This document shows positions 1 to 8,610 of a DNA stretch of 19,625 nt, one piece after another. Source of the stretch: an uncultured Prevotella sp. (GTDB lineage Bacteria > Bacteroidota > Bacteroidia > Bacteroidales > Bacteroidaceae); the NCBI GenBank assembly GCA_905196835.1, contig CAJJWN010000051.1:1-19625 (forward strand), given 5' to 3'. The translations under genes were made by a program, and so were the position numbers. The notes beneath the pieces were generated by a model. It did not search any database, was not told the DNA's origin, and worked only from the letters and a program-made list of their open reading frames with translations. Position 1 is the stretch's first letter, and the number at the start of each line of letters is the position of its first letter.

Positions 1-287
1 AGGGGCGCGGCTTCTTCCGCGAAGTGTTCATCCGCCGGGGGACGACCAGCGGCGTGTACGGCGTGGAAGAGCCGCACGAGTGCTACATGACCTACACGAC
101 CGAACGGGCGGAAAAGGAGGCACTGAAGCTTTACAAGAAGGAACTTCGGTGCAGCCACCAGGAAGCTATCGAGGCATATTGCCGGGACTGGGATGCCAGC
201 GGTATCGGGAAGTCCCTGCCTTTTGCACAAAAAGTAAACGAGACGGGGCGTGTGCTCAACCTCCGTCCCGTGTATGAATCCAAATAA
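1..287 (+). CDS. traG: TraG, VirB4-like conjugation ATPase (C-terminal end only)
   Basis: The open frame enters from the left edge (first complete codon at base 3) and stops at 285-287, giving about 94 residues. The segment with GTTSGVYGVEEPHECYMTYT and the following E/K-rich helix matches my memory of the extreme C-terminus of Bacteroides TraG, the VirB4-type ATPase that powers assembly of the type IV secretion channel at the inner membrane. The Walker motifs lie outside the window, so the call rests on the tail plus its position directly ahead of the other tra genes. An internal GTG at 24 is in frame but should not be taken as the start. Eleven bases separate its stop from the next gene, so the two are probably co-transcribed. 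Confidence 0.85.
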   Translation, partial: GRGFFREVFIRRGTTSGVYGVEEPHECYMTYTTERAEKEALKLYKKELRCSHQEAIEAYCRDWDASGIGKSLPFAQKVNETGRVLNLRPVYESK

Positions 288-298
288 GCATTGCAGCC

Positions 299-2845
299 AT
301 GAAACGACTACTCCTTATCCTGACCATCGCCTCGGTCGCACTCTGCCAGACGGTTCACGCCCAGTATTACAGCGTGAACTACGACACCCGTACCGTTGCG
401 GCGATGGTGGCCGCCTTCGGTACGGAAGCGGTCGCCGAAGGGTACTACCGGGAGCAGGTCGATGACATCCTCAAGCACTACACGGCAGCGGAGGTCGCTA
501 CCGCCGGGATATTCGCGGCCAAGTTCTTGGAGCATAAAGCCCTGAGCGACCTCGGCATCTGGAACAGCCGCACGGAGAACTACTACTACCGGCGCATCTA
601 CCGGATGGTGGCGGAGAAAATCATGCCCAAGATATGGGTGGTGGCGAAGCAGATGCTCCATTCGCCGCAAACGGCTATCTATTGGGGCAGTTACCTGATG
701 AAAGTCTGCGACGATACCAAAAGTCTGTGTATGCAGTTCGAGAGCGTGGTGACCAACAGCACGCTGACCTTTTCGGACATCGCCTTTCTCGAAATCAATC
801 CGGAGATTGCCCCCTTGCTAAAGCTCTCCGAAACGGGAAACATCGACTGGCAGCGGATGATGGACAACTTCGCCCACATACCGGGCAACTTCACGCACGA
901 GAACCTGAAAAGCGACCTCGACAACCTTTATAACACGGGTGTCGGCCTTGCAACGGCAGGCATTGCCAATCTCGGTGACGCCCTGTTGCAAAGCAGCTCG
1001 TTCCATGACCTGATGGGCGGAAAGGTTGAAGAAATCGGCAACCTGTATGAACACTACGGGAGTCTATTCGAGCAGGCGGAACATGACATCGGCGGCTTGC
1101 TGATTGACATGGTGGGTGGTCCGGACAACGTGGCCGGTCTGTTCAACTTCAGCAACTACAACCTCACGGCATGGATGACCGACTACCTGGACGAAGCGAT
1201 GGGGAACTATTACACGCAGCGGTGGTACATTGCCCGGCGTGACCAAGGGAGCGTATCGCTGTGCGACTACTATCCTCCGACGGACGACAACAGCATCCTG
1301 AACGGGGGCGCATGGGTGCGGTTCAACACGAGCGACCCGAATTTCTATCCCAACGCCTCGCAACGGGAACAGGTACTTGCCAACTCGGAAGGATATGCCG
1401 GTTGGTCAAGAAACCGCGTGCAGCAGTTGAACAACCAGAACGACGGGTTCAGCTACAGCATCAACTATTGGATGAGTGCCTATATCATCAGCAAGAAAAA
1501 CAAGCAGACCAAAAAGGCATACGCATACGAAATCCATGTGAGCAAAAGCTGGAATAAGGAAGAAGTTGTCTATGAGGAAGTCTTCGATTCCTACTCGATG
1601 GACTTGAATACGTTTCGGGCGCAACTGAATGTCCGACTTGCGGAGTTCAACGAAAACGAGGACGGCTACACCTATTATATATCTTCCGGTACGCGGAACT
1701 ATTACCAAGCAACGGACGCCGCCAAATTGAAGGGATGCGAGAGCGTGACCATCAGCGTGACCTGTTCCGACGGGGTTACGCTCGGACAGGGCTCGACACA
1801 ATACAAGTGCCGTAAATGCGGCAGCTCGTTGAATGCCCACACCAAGGAGTGCGCCATGCAGACCTCGGTGACGGAAAACAACCTCGACCTTTCGGAACTG
1901 GATGCGCTGTTGAACGAGGCAAACAGCCAAGCGGCCAATCTTGAAGCGCAAATCGGGACATTGGAAAACGAGAACGCTGTCCTGCTGAAGAAAATCAGTA
2001 CGGCGAGCATTGAGGATGCGGCGGCTTACCGACAGCAGTATAATGCAAACAAGACACGGATAGACCGTCTGAAAGGCGAACTCGCGGAGTGGAAGAAGAA
2101 ACAGTCCGACTATGCTCAGGCGAAGTCGGAAGCCGCAGACGACAACAGCGTAGCGACGGATGACTATTACCGCATTCCAGCTATCATGCAAGACTGCAAG
2201 GCTGCCTACGGCCTGACATGGCAGGACGGCGGATCGTGGAACGGCTATTCGTATGTGCGCAAGGCGACAATGCCGAACATCAACGGCATCATCACATTCA
2301 AGGCTACGGTCTCGATTGCCCGCAAGCCGAAATATTTTCTCGGCATCAAGATTCACCGTGCCATCATCCAAATCCAATGGGAACTGACCTCGGTCTATAC
2401 GGACACGCACGTCGCCGATGTGCTGACACTCGATCCGGGGCTTTCGGATGCGGAGAAAACCAAATTAGTGAACGACCGCATCGCCGAAATCGCCCGTGAA
2501 CACCCGTCCTGCAAAATCACGACGGAATACGCCCGCAGCACACCGCTGGAGGAAACTCCGTCCGGCGACGTGTACCATCTGCTGTGGTCGAGCGACCGCC
2601 TCGAAATCGCGAGGGAGGTGGACAGCAGAATCACAAGGATATACGCCGACTTGGTATCGCTGGAAAAGATGATGCACTACAAGCGGAGCATCCTTGACGT
2701 GATGAAGGATGTGTTGCCCGGACTGGACACGGACGAAGGCCGCAGGCTGACGCTCGTGGAGGAATGCCATGACCGCTGGGTGGAGAGCGCACGGACGTTT
2801 CGGAACGATGGCGGCAGAAACGGCGGAAAGGAGGTGCGGCCATGA
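299..2845 (+). CDS. Large exported conjugation-cluster protein, 848 aa, function unknown
   Basis: The first residues (MKRLLLILTIASVALCQTVH then AQ) form a signal peptide with a likely cut near residue 21, so the product is probably periplasmic. The N-terminal third is helical and rich in aromatic residues and contains a small glycine/alanine-rich hydrophobic stretch around residues 210-225. A cysteine cluster CRKC plus a third Cys (C504, C507, C518) resembles half of a zinc ribbon. Residues about 528-615 are a heptad-like coiled coil rich in Leu, Glu and Gln. The C-terminal part is mixed and ends in a charged tail. The stop overlaps the next start by 4 nt (ATGA), showing tight translational coupling. 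It lies between TraG and TraJ, where CTnDOT encodes the much smaller TraH/TraI. I do not recognise a named domain. A structural or assembly part of the secretion channel is inferred from position and export only. Confidence 0.8.
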   Translation: MKRLLLILTIASVALCQTVHAQYYSVNYDTRTVAAMVAAFGTEAVAEGYYREQVDDILKHYTAAEVATAGIFAAKFLEHKALSDLGIWNSRTENYYYRRIYRMVAEKIMPKIWVVAKQMLHSPQTAIYWGSYLMKVCDDTKSLCMQFESVVTNSTLTFSDIAFLEINPEIAPLLKLSETGNIDWQRMMDNFAHIPGNFTHENLKSDLDNLYNTGVGLATAGIANLGDALLQSSSFHDLMGGKVEEIGNLYEHYGSLFEQAEHDIGGLLIDMVGGPDNVAGLFNFSNYNLTAWMTDYLDEAMGNYYTQRWYIARRDQGSVSLCDYYPPTDDNSILNGGAWVRFNTSDPNFYPNASQREQVLANSEGYAGWSRNRVQQLNNQNDGFSYSINYWMSAYIISKKNKQTKKAYAYEIHVSKSWNKEEVVYEEVFDSYSMDLNTFRAQLNVRLAEFNENEDGYTYYISSGTRNYYQATDAAKLKGCESVTISVTCSDGVTLGQGSTQYKCRKCGSSLNAHTKECAMQTSVTENNLDLSELDALLNEANSQAANLEAQIGTLENENAVLLKKISTASIEDAAAYRQQYNANKTRIDRLKGELAEWKKKQSDYAQAKSEAADDNSVATDDYYRIPAIMQDCKAAYGLTWQDGGSWNGYSYVRKATMPNINGIITFKATVSIARKPKYFLGIKIHRAIIQIQWELTSVYTDTHVADVLTLDPGLSDAEKTKLVNDRIAEIAREHPSCKITTEYARSTPLEETPSGDVYHLLWSSDRLEIAREVDSRITRIYADLVSLEKMMHYKRSILDVMKDVLPGLDTDEGRRLTLVEECHDRWVESARTFRNDGGRNGGKEVRP

Positions 2846-3567
2846 AACGCATTTTACGGATAGCCGCATTGCTGCTCTTCCTGCTGCCCGGTATCGCCAA
2901 GGCGCAGTGGACTTTCGATATAGTCTCCGTCGAAGCCTACATCAACGACCACAAGAAGCAGCGCAGCCTGTTGTTGGCCCGCAGTACCTTGGAGTACAGC
3001 AACAAACTGTTGCACGAATACAGCTGTAAGGAAGTCGGGGGCTATAAAGAGCTGAATATCGACCTTGACCGGTACACCCGTGCGTTCGATGTCATCGACG
3101 TCATGTACCAGTCGTTGCGCACGGTGCTGAACGTCAAGAATACCTACACATCGGTCAGCGACCGTATCGGCGACTATAAATCATTGTTGGAGGATTTCAA
3201 TGCGAAGATATTGAAACGGGGACGCATCGAATCCGCAGATACCCTGATTATCTCCATCAATGCGAGGGGGCTGAGGGCGATTGCCCGTGAGGGGGAACAG
3301 CTCTACAAGTCCGTGAGCGACCTCGTGCTGTATGCCACCGGAGCGGCAGCCTGCTCGACCTCCGACCTGCTGATGGTGTTGGAGGCCATCAACCGCTCAT
3401 TGGACAACATCGAGCGGCATCTGAACCGTGCGTATTTCGAGACATGGCGGTATATACAGGTGCGTATCGGCTATTGGAAGGCAAAGGTATATCGCTCCCG
3501 CACCATGCGGGAGATTCTCGATGACGCCTTCGGGCGTTGGCGCGGAGCCGGAAGACTGGATTATTAA
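2842..3567 (+). CDS. Exported helical conjugation protein, 241 aa (TraI/VirB5 position)
   Basis: A signal peptide with a long Leu-rich core ends at about residue 21 (GIAKAQ), so the mature protein is periplasmic. The rest is almost entirely alpha-helical and polar, with regularly spaced Leu/Ile and many Arg/Lys, and no further membrane segment apart from a short Ala/Gly-rich patch near residues 165-172. The start codon overlaps the stop of the 848-aa gene (ATGA). In CTnDOT-type operons the gene just before TraJ is usually TraI, an exported helical protein thought to be VirB5-like, and this product fits by size, export and place. I do not see clear sequence identity to CTnDOT TraI, so the symbol is withheld. 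Confidence 0.75.
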   Translation: MKRILRIAALLLFLLPGIAKAQWTFDIVSVEAYINDHKKQRSLLLARSTLEYSNKLLHEYSCKEVGGYKELNIDLDRYTRAFDVIDVMYQSLRTVLNVKNTYTSVSDRIGDYKSLLEDFNAKILKRGRIESADTLIISINARGLRAIAREGEQLYKSVSDLVLYATGAAACSTSDLLMVLEAINRSLDNIERHLNRAYFETWRYIQVRIGYWKAKVYRSRTMREILDDAFGRWRGAGRLDY

Positions 3568-3585
3568 CGACAAAAAGAGAAGAAT

Positions 3586-4353
3586 ATGAACAGAAAACTA
3601 TTACTCATGGCGGTGGCGGTCACCGTAACGACAGCCGTACACGCACAGTATGTAACGTACAACCATGATTCGCCGAAGCAGAATCAGGTAACGGTCATGG
3701 AGACCGGTACGGGCGCACTCTCGCCCGACCTCTATTATTCCGTGCTGCACAACAAATACAAGAAGTCGGCAGCGGCCAAAAACAAGCTCTCGTTCCGCAC
3801 GCTTGCCGGTATCAATCTCTACAACCAGGTGGACGAAGCGGAAGCCATTGATTCGGCCTTGGTCAAGCGGGCGAAGGTCGAGGCGTTGAACGTTGCCGAC
3901 CGGCAGGTGGACATCGCATGGCTTGCCGAGGGCGATAAGGTCAGCGGACAGATGGAGCGGTTCCGGCGCAACATCGACCGTATTCTCCTGTCCGGTGGCA
4001 CTCCGGCCGACAAGGAACGGTGGACGGAATACTACCACGTCTATCAGTGTGCCATCAAAGCCACGAAAGACGCCTATATGCCCAATGCCCAGCGAAAGAA
4101 GGAGTATCTGCGCATTTACGAGGATGTGGCACGGCAGAACGAGATTTTAGTGGGCTACCTTGCCAAGCGTCAGAACGCAACGGTGACGAATGCACTGCTG
4201 AACGCAACGGACAACCGTACCCTGCATAAAGGCGGTATTGTCCGCAATGCCATGAGCCGGTGGCAGGAATCACGCCTTGCGGTGCGTGGTTCGCAATCGG
4301 GCAGCAACGGAAACGGCGAAGATGACAACGAGAGTGTAAACAGAGGGAAATAA
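3586..4353 (+). CDS. Exported DUF5045-like conjugation protein, 255 aa
   Basis: The N-terminus is a signal peptide (MNRKLLLMAVAVTVTTAVHA then Q). The mature part is charged and largely helical, with a motif-like stretch LSPDLYYSVLHNKYKKS near residues 45-61 and a repeated Gln/Arg-rich helix in the middle. The last 25 residues are a low-complexity Gly/Asn/Ser/Asp tail. I associate this type of protein with DUF5045, seen in Bacteroidetes conjugation clusters, but this is from memory of the family pattern. It sits 18 nt after the 241-aa gene and 12 nt before traJ, clearly in the same operon. A periplasmic role in the secretion apparatus is inferred. Confidence 0.7.
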   Translation: MNRKLLLMAVAVTVTTAVHAQYVTYNHDSPKQNQVTVMETGTGALSPDLYYSVLHNKYKKSAAAKNKLSFRTLAGINLYNQVDEAEAIDSALVKRAKVEALNVADRQVDIAWLAEGDKVSGQMERFRRNIDRILLSGGTPADKERWTEYYHVYQCAIKATKDAYMPNAQRKKEYLRIYEDVARQNEILVGYLAKRQNATVTNALLNATDNRTLHKGGIVRNAMSRWQESRLAVRGSQSGSNGNGEDDNESVNRGK

Positions 4354-4365
4354 AAAGACAGGGCT

Positions 4366-5499
4366 ATGGCAAACGGAGATATACTTTCGGATTTCGGCAT
4401 CAACCTGTTGGAGGAGGAAATAGATGATGTCATCTTTCAGACCAACGAGTTTCTGACTGACGCGACTTTTACCGGTGCGCAGGGACCTTTTTGGTGGATA
4501 TTGCAGATGTGCATGGCACTCGCGGCACTGTTCTCCATCGTCATGGCGGCAGGTATCGCCTACAAGATGATGGTAAAGCACGAGCCGTTGGACGTGATGA
4601 AGCTGTTTAGGCCGCTTGCCGTGTCGATTATCATCTGCTGGTGGTATCCGCCTGCGGACACGGGTATGGCGGGGAGCCGGAACAACTGGTGTTTTCTCGA
4701 TTTCCTGTCCTACATCCCTAACTGCATAGGTTCGTACACCCATGACCTGTATGAAGCCGAAGCTTCACAGATATCGGACAGGTTCGAGGAAGTTCAGCAG
4801 CTCATCCATGTGCGTGACACGATGTACACGAACCTGCAGGCACAGGCGGATGTCGCCCACACAGGCACATCCGATCCCAATCTGATAGAGGCGACAATGG
4901 AGCAGACCGGTGTGGACGAAGTGACGAACATGGAAAAGGATGCGGCGAAGTTGTGGTTCACGTCTTTGACGGCAGGTGTCATCGTGGGGATAGACAAAAT
5001 TATCATGCTGATTGCCCTCGTGGTGTTCCGAATCGGTTGGTGGGCTACGATTTACTGCCAACAAATCCTGTTGGGAATGCTGACGATTTTCGGGCCGATA
5101 CAGTGGGCGTTCAGCATCCTGCCAAAATGGGAAGGTGCTTGGGCGAAGTGGCTGACACGCTATCTGACGGTGCATTTCTACGGGGCGATGCTCTACTTCG
5201 TGGGCTTCTACGTGCTGCTGCTCTTTGACATTGTATTGTGCATCCAAATCGAGAACCTGACGGCGATAACCGCCAGCGAGCAGACGATGGCCGCCTACCT
5301 GCAGAACTCGTTCTTCTCGGCGGGCTACCTGATGGCGGCTTCGATTGTAGCTCTCAAGTGCCTGAACCTTGTTCCGGACTTGGCGGCATGGATGATACCG
5401 GAGGGCGACACGGCATTCTCTACCCGAAACTTCGGCGAGGGCGTGGCACAGCAGGCGAAGATGACGGCAACCGGAGGGTTGGGCGGCATCATGAGATAA
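4366..5499 (+). CDS. traJ: TraJ, VirB6-like polytopic membrane protein
   Basis: This 377-aa protein has no cleaved signal but several strong hydrophobic segments: about residues 44-68, 82-94, 205-225, 230-252, 275-300 and 318-338. Trp-rich turns such as FWWILQMC and ICWWYPP lie between them. The arrangement, with an amphipathic N-terminus, a pair of helices, a long soluble loop (about 100-200) and a C-terminal helical bundle, matches TraJ of Bacteroides conjugative transposons, the presumed VirB6-type inner-membrane channel component. The conserved-looking GPIQWAFSILP and NFGEGVAQQAKM segments support it. Position between the DUF5045-like gene and traK is as expected. The C-terminus is Gly-rich and short. 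Confidence 0.9.
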   Translation: MANGDILSDFGINLLEEEIDDVIFQTNEFLTDATFTGAQGPFWWILQMCMALAALFSIVMAAGIAYKMMVKHEPLDVMKLFRPLAVSIIICWWYPPADTGMAGSRNNWCFLDFLSYIPNCIGSYTHDLYEAEASQISDRFEEVQQLIHVRDTMYTNLQAQADVAHTGTSDPNLIEATMEQTGVDEVTNMEKDAAKLWFTSLTAGVIVGIDKIIMLIALVVFRIGWWATIYCQQILLGMLTIFGPIQWAFSILPKWEGAWAKWLTRYLTVHFYGAMLYFVGFYVLLLFDIVLCIQIENLTAITASEQTMAAYLQNSFFSAGYLMAASIVALKCLNLVPDLAAWMIPEGDTAFSTRNFGEGVAQQAKMTATGGLGGIMR

Positions 5500-5540
5500 T
5501 CCGCAAAAGATAATATAAACCCAATAAAAATCATAACAAC

Positions 5541-5936
5541 ATGAAATTGCAAGAGAAAATCAAAAGCTGGTGCAAGGATGAGAAATTTATGTCCTTTGCA
5601 CAGGAACGAGCGAGAAAAGAGGTTTGCGAGGTGGCGGAGAACCACCGCATCGACCCGCAGTATGAAGAACTGGACGAAGCCTTCGAGTACGACGACCGGT
5701 ACATCGCCCCCTTAGTGACGTACCTAACGTACAAGCTGCGTCTTGCCCTGCTGCAGCGGAACGCTGGTAAGCGCAAAAGAGGAATCTGGTGGGTGCTTGT
5801 CCATGTGGAGATGCAGGGCTATTACGTGGAGATATTCTCGGCGGAGTTCGAGAATCTTTTGACGGAACTTCGGGATGCGGTCATACCCATGCTGCACACG
5901 GAATATGTACAGATGTTGAACGGTAAAAGGGAATAA
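5541..5936 (+). CDS. Small cytosolic protein between traJ and traK, 131 aa
   Basis: No signal peptide or membrane segment is present. The N-terminal half is strongly charged (Lys/Glu/Asp) and helical. The second half holds a hydrophobic beta-like stretch around residues 90-105 (WWVLVHVEMQGYYVEIF) followed by a helix. It begins 41 nt after traJ, the largest gap in the early operon, and ends 3 nt before the traK start codon, so it is very likely translated with traK. I do not recognise a family, and CTnDOT has no equivalent that I recall at this position. It may be an accessory or regulatory component of this tra lineage. That the gene is real is supported by its spacing and its fit into the operon. 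Confidence 0.7.
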   Translation: MKLQEKIKSWCKDEKFMSFAQERARKEVCEVAENHRIDPQYEELDEAFEYDDRYIAPLVTYLTYKLRLALLQRNAGKRKRGIWWVLVHVEMQGYYVEIFSAEFENLLTELRDAVIPMLHTEYVQMLNGKRE

Positions 5937-5939
5937 CCG

Positions 5940-6554
5940 ATGGTCATCAAGAATTTGGAAAACAAAATCAGACTGGTGGGCATCATCTGTACCGCTTTTC
6001 TCGTGGGATGTGTCATCATCAGCTTGTCAAGCATCTGGACAGCCCGGACGATGGTCTCGGATGCGCAGAAGAAGGTGTATGTGCTGGACGGCAACGTGCC
6101 TATCCTCGTGAATCGCACGACAATGGACGAAACGCTTGATGTGGAAGCCAAAAGCCATGTGGAGATGTTTCATCATTATTTTTTCACGTTACCGCCGGAT
6201 GACAAATATATCCGCTATACGATGGAAAAAGCGATGTATTTAGTCGATGAGACGGGGTTGGCACAATACAACACGCTCAAGGAAAAGGGTTTCTACTCCA
6301 ACATTTTGGGTACGAGTTCGGTGTTCTCCATCTATTGCGACAGCGTGGCTTTCAACAAGGAGAAGATGGAGTTCACCTACTACGGACGGCAGCGCATCGA
6401 GCGACGGAGCAATATCCTGATGCGTGAACTGGTGACGGCAGGACAGCTCAAGCGTGTACCCCGAACAGAGAACAATCCGCATGGGCTGCTTATCGTGAAC
6501 TGGCGTACCCTGCTGAACAAGGACATCGAACAGAAAACGAAGATCAACTACTAA
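5940..6554 (+). CDS. traK: TraK, VirB8-like inner-membrane channel component
   Basis: The 204-aa product has a short cytosolic N-terminus (MVIKNLENKI), one membrane anchor at about residues 12-33, and a periplasmic domain. Features that I recognise from Bacteroides TraK are KKVYVLDGN, a segment on HVEMFHHYFFTLPPDDKYI, the central YSNILGTSSVFSIYCDSV and the closing NNPHGLLIVNWRTLLNK. VirB8-type proteins are bitopic and bridge the inner-membrane ring to the core complex. Length is usual for the family. It starts 3 nt after the upstream gene and is followed after 12 nt by traL. Confidence 0.95.
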   Translation: MVIKNLENKIRLVGIICTAFLVGCVIISLSSIWTARTMVSDAQKKVYVLDGNVPILVNRTTMDETLDVEAKSHVEMFHHYFFTLPPDDKYIRYTMEKAMYLVDETGLAQYNTLKEKGFYSNILGTSSVFSIYCDSVAFNKEKMEFTYYGRQRIERRSNILMRELVTAGQLKRVPRTENNPHGLLIVNWRTLLNKDIEQKTKINY

Positions 6555-6566
6555 ACAACGGAGTTT

Positions 6567-6947
6567 ATGAATATCAAGGGATTCAGGCGGATGCTCTTCG
6601 GTGAAAAGATGCCGGACAAGAACGATCCGAAATACAAAGACCGTTACGAGCGGGAGGTGTCCGCCGGACGAAAGTTCGCCCAAGCGACACGTATCGACAA
6701 GGCTGCCGCCAAGGTACAGGGATTCGCCAACGCGCACCGGATACTTTTTCTGGTCATCGTCTTCGGTTTCGCTATCGGAGGGTTCACTTGGAACATCTAT
6801 CGCATTACGATGGCATACCGCAACAGCCGGCCGACACGCACGGCGACGGAAATGCAGGATTCGGTGCTGCGGGAAAGACACAAGAGGCTGCAAGGGGGTG
6901 AAATAAGGGAAAATCGGAACGAGAACAAGAAATATGAACCGCAATAA
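6567..6947 (+). CDS. traL: TraL-like small membrane protein
   Basis: This 126-aa protein has a basic N-terminal region (GFRRMLFGEK, then a Lys/Asp/Arg-rich stretch), one membrane segment at about residues 58-76 (ILFLVIVFGFAIGGF), and a short polar tail after it. That pattern, and the place directly after traK and ahead of traM, fit TraL of Bacteroidetes conjugative transposons. Its biochemical role is not known to me; a structural part in the inner membrane is inferred. The start has a reasonable ribosome site (CGGAG, 7 nt upstream). The gene ends 10 nt before the methyltransferase start chosen below. Confidence 0.85.
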   Translation: MNIKGFRRMLFGEKMPDKNDPKYKDRYEREVSAGRKFAQATRIDKAAAKVQGFANAHRILFLVIVFGFAIGGFTWNIYRITMAYRNSRPTRTATEMQDSVLRERHKRLQGGEIRENRNENKKYEPQ

Positions 6948-6957
6948 AGGAGTGCTT

Positions 6958-7440
6958 ATGAATACACGATTTGAAAAATCAGTCCGCTCGTCGGACGAAT
7001 GGTACACCCCGAAGGAGGTGCTGAAAGCGTTAGGCAGGTTCGACCTTGACCCTTGCGCCCCTGTCCATCCGTTGTGGCCGACCGCCGAGGTCATGTATGA
7101 CCGGGACATGGACGGATTGTCCCTGAAATGGGAAGGGCGTGTATGGCTCAATCCTCCGTACTCGCGTCCCCTTATCGAACAGTTTGTCCGAAAGTTGGCG
7201 GAACACGGCAACGGCATCGCGCTGTTGTTCAACCGTTGCGATTCCAAAATGTTTCAGGACGTCATTTTCGAGAAAGCGACGGGCATGAAATTCCTGCGCC
7301 ACCGCATCCGGTTTTACCGCCCGGACGGAACACGCGGCGATTCTCCCGGTTGCGGCAGCATCCTGATCGCATTCGGAGTGGAAAACGCAGAAGTGCTGAA
7401 AAACTGCAGCATTGAAGGCAAGTATGTACAACTCAATTAA
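6958..7440 (+). CDS. Dam-like phage-type adenine-N6 DNA methyltransferase
   Basis: The 160-aa product carries DEWYTPKEV (residues 13-21), DPCAP (31-35) and the catalytic motif LNPPYS (64-69). These are the hallmarks of the phage N-6-adenine methyltransferase family (PF05869), which methylates adenine using S-adenosylmethionine. The short length is normal for the family. I chose the ATG at 6958 because AAGGAG sits 6 nt upstream; an in-frame ATG at 6934 would overlap traL and lacks such a site. No restriction endonuclease is adjacent, so it is an orphan enzyme. Lying inside the tra operon, it would be expressed along with the transfer genes, and a role in shielding the element from host restriction is inferred. 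Confidence 0.9.
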   Translation: MNTRFEKSVRSSDEWYTPKEVLKALGRFDLDPCAPVHPLWPTAEVMYDRDMDGLSLKWEGRVWLNPPYSRPLIEQFVRKLAEHGNGIALLFNRCDSKMFQDVIFEKATGMKFLRHRIRFYRPDGTRGDSPGCGSILIAFGVENAEVLKNCSIEGKYVQLN

Positions 7441-7447
7441 AAGATGT

Positions 7448-8599
7448 ATGATGAAGATATTTGATAAAATCAATTTCAGGGAGCCGAAGTATATGCTTCC
7501 GGCTGTCCTGTATATCCCGCTTCTGGTTGCATCGTACTTCATCTTCGACCTGTTTCAGACCGAAACGGCGGAGATTCCGGACAAGACGCTGCAGACAACG
7601 GAGTTTTTGAACCCCGATTTGCCGGATGCCCGGCTTAAAGGCGGTGACGGCATAGGCAGCAAGTACGAGAACATGGCCAAATCATGGGGTAAGATACAGG
7701 ATTACTCCGCAGTGGATAACATAGAACGAGATGAACCCGATGACAACAAGGAAGAATATGAATCGCAATACACGGTGGACGACATCGCCCTGCTCGATGA
7801 GCAACAGCAGGAAAAGGCTGCGGCAGCGCAAATTGCCGATGCCAAGACGCGCGAGCAAGAAGCTCTCGCGGAACTGGAGAAAGCCCTTGCCGAAGCAAGG
7901 TTGAGAGGACGCAATGAGGTATTACCGGCGACCGATACGGACAGTACCGCATCGGCGCAACCCCCGACGGCAACCATAGAGGTTAAGGGAAAAATAGAGG
8001 AAGAGAGCCGTTCGGTAAAAGCCCCGTCAGAGAACGAACCGCCCAGCGAAGTGGTACGCAAGGTAAAGACGGCTTCGGATTACTTCAATACGCTTGCGGT
8101 CAATGCCCGTGAACCGAAACTGATAAAGGCCATTATCGACGAGGACATCAAAGCGGTGGACGGCTCGCGTGTGCGGTTGCGTCTGCTCGACGACGTGGAG
8201 ATCAACGAGTGCGTGGTCAAACGAGGGTCGTATCTGTATGCCACCATGAGCGGCTTCTCGTCGGGGCGTGTGAAGGGGAACATCACCAGCATTCTCATCG
8301 AGGACGAACTGGTGAAGGTCAGCCTGTCCCTTTACGACACGGACGGCATGGAGGGGCTTTATGTACCGAACAGCCAGTTCCGGGAAACGAGCAAGGATGT
8401 GGCAAGCGGTGCGGTGTCGGGGAATCTGAACATGAATACCGGCAGTTACGGCAACAGTCTCTCGCAATGGGGAATGCAAGCCGCTACGAATGCCTACCAG
8501 AAAACGAGCAATGCCATCGGCAAAGCTATCAAAAAAAATAAGGTAAAGCTGAAATACGGCACTTTCGTCTATCTGGTGAACGGACGTGAGAAACAGTAA
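7448..8599 (+). CDS. traM: TraM, VirB10-like channel protein
   Basis: With the ATG at 7448 the product is 383 aa; an ATG at 7451 is equally possible, and a TTG at 7412 inside the preceding gene is unlikely. A short cytosolic start is followed by a membrane anchor at about residues 15-33 (YMLPAVLYIPLLVASYFIF). Next is a Pro/Asp-rich linker and an Ala/Glu/Gln coiled stretch (about 108-155). The C-terminal domain has segments I recognise from Bacteroides TraM (DUF3714): DGSRVRLRLLDDVEI, YLYATMSGFSSGRVKGNI, and the closing YGTFVYLVNG. TraM is regarded as the VirB10-like protein spanning the periplasm. It is wedged between two methyltransferase genes, with 7 nt before it and 11 nt after. Confidence 0.93.
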   Translation: MMKIFDKINFREPKYMLPAVLYIPLLVASYFIFDLFQTETAEIPDKTLQTTEFLNPDLPDARLKGGDGIGSKYENMAKSWGKIQDYSAVDNIERDEPDDNKEEYESQYTVDDIALLDEQQQEKAAAAQIADAKTREQEALAELEKALAEARLRGRNEVLPATDTDSTASAQPPTATIEVKGKIEEESRSVKAPSENEPPSEVVRKVKTASDYFNTLAVNAREPKLIKAIIDEDIKAVDGSRVRLRLLDDVEINECVVKRGSYLYATMSGFSSGRVKGNITSILIEDELVKVSLSLYDTDGMEGLYVPNSQFRETSKDVASGAVSGNLNMNTGSYGNSLSQWGMQAATNAYQKTSNAIGKAIKKNKVKLKYGTFVYLVNGREKQ

Positions 8600-8610
8600 A
8601 AACGGAAGCC

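Noticed and set aside
1406..2410. Long open frame of 334 codons antisense to the 848-aa gene
   Set aside because: It lies wholly inside a well-placed exported-protein gene, has no domain, signal or spacing support, and is Arg/Val/His-rich as expected of antisense of this codon usage.
6934..6957. Upstream ATG for the Dam-like methyltransferase
   Set aside because: It overlaps traL and has no ribosome site, whereas AAGGAG precedes the ATG at 6958 and the family motif begins shortly after that start.
6240..7247. Antisense open frame of 335 codons across traK, traL and the Dam-like gene
   Set aside because: It overlaps three recognisable genes on the other strand and shows no motif; long antisense frames are common at this base composition.
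7412..7447. TTG start extending traM into the methyltransferase gene
   Set aside because: Two ATGs at 7448 and 7451 give the expected short cytosolic N-terminus before the membrane anchor; the extension adds nothing recognisable.
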